A stretch of 64,000 nucleotides of DNA, taken from JADJWR01 sp963847675 (lineage in GTDB: Bacteria > Pseudomonadota > Gammaproteobacteria > Burkholderiales > Burkholderiaceae_F). The notes under the pieces are model-generated. The model ran no database searches and was not told the DNA's origin. It saw nothing but the letters and a program-made list of their open reading frames with translations. Positions 63,909 through 64,000 of the stretch are shown here, piece after piece (within the stretch, counting starts at the first letter, position 1; the number at the start of each line of letters is the position of its first letter). The stretch covers positions 124,001 through 188,000 of the forward strand of contig CAWKAP010000003.1 of the NCBI GenBank assembly GCA_963847675.1. The letters run 5' to 3'. A program made the translations under genes and the position numbers.

Positions 63909-64000
63909 CGTCGGCTCACCGCACGTCCGTGGCGACGCTGCTGGCCGGGAAGAAACGGCAACCGGGCCGCGCAGCGACACGCGACCCGGCGCAAGGGAAG

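Overview
The window reads as a chromosomal segment of a GC-rich betaproteobacterium, most likely order Burkholderiales. Evidence for this is the housekeeping block leuA-pssA-psd / ilvC-ilvN-ilvB / sigma factor-DUF3619-DUF3106-RDD, a 67-residue omega subunit, a single bifunctional RelA/SpoT protein, the pstSCAB-phoU-phoB-phoR operon, and short palindromic repeats of a type familiar from that group. The family or genus cannot be decided from the sequence alone. There is no prophage, transposase, CRISPR array or rRNA; most of the segment looks like core genome.

Layout. 1-1.7 kb: pnp (cut by the left edge) and rpsO. 2-9.6 kb, minus strand: leuA with an upstream leucine-rich leader ORF, pssA, psd, a SIMPL-domain protein, then the ilvB-ilvN-ilvC operon. 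9.9-11.9 kb, plus: sigma factor, DUF3619, DUF3106 and RDD proteins. 11.8-22.8 kb: a YejBEF-like peptide ABC transporter facing three consecutive paralogous solute-binding proteins and an alpha/beta hydrolase. 22.8-31.2 kb, minus: MFS transporter, lipoprotein metallo-hydrolase coupled to parC, and a 1064-residue PAS-GGDEF-EAL protein. 31.4-36.2 kb, minus: ntrC, ntrB, a DUF4124 protein and glnA, with a sigma-54 promoter and two NtrC sites in front of glnA. 36.4-41.0 kb, minus: a protein kinase, a PP2C phosphatase, rph, rdgB and hemW. 41.2-45.5 kb, plus: yicC, gmk, rpoZ, spoT; then greB and three tRNA genes (His, Arg, Pro) on minus. 46.4-53.1 kb, minus: phoR, phoB, phoU, pstB, pstA, pstC, pstS, with a Pho box and an intrinsic terminator after pstS. 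53.4-63.9 kb: accessory genes next to the Pho operon: an M48 protease, a membrane protein, a non-canonical pyruvate kinase, a small protein, a GT4 glycosyltransferase, an Mpo1-like membrane protein, a membrane-associated class III aminotransferase, a second phosphatidylserine decarboxylase and an MGDG-synthase-type glycosyltransferase.

How it fits together. Three nutrient circuits are visible: branched-chain amino acids (leuA, ilvBNC), nitrogen (glnA-ntrBC with its own sigma-54/NtrC promoter) and phosphate (pst-phoUBR). The most interesting part is the right-hand 10 kb, where several promoter regions carry candidate Pho boxes with the same 10-nt spacing to a -10 element as pstS. I infer a phosphate-starvation lipid-remodelling locus that makes glycolipid and perhaps an unusual aminolipid.

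Sequence quality. Seven single-base frameshifts interrupt leuA, one solute-binding protein (twice), the MFS gene (twice), the metallo-hydrolase and rdgB. All five apparent insertions read GCGA and both apparent deletions read CACGT on the coding strand, so a context-dependent sequencing or consensus artefact is more likely than gene decay.
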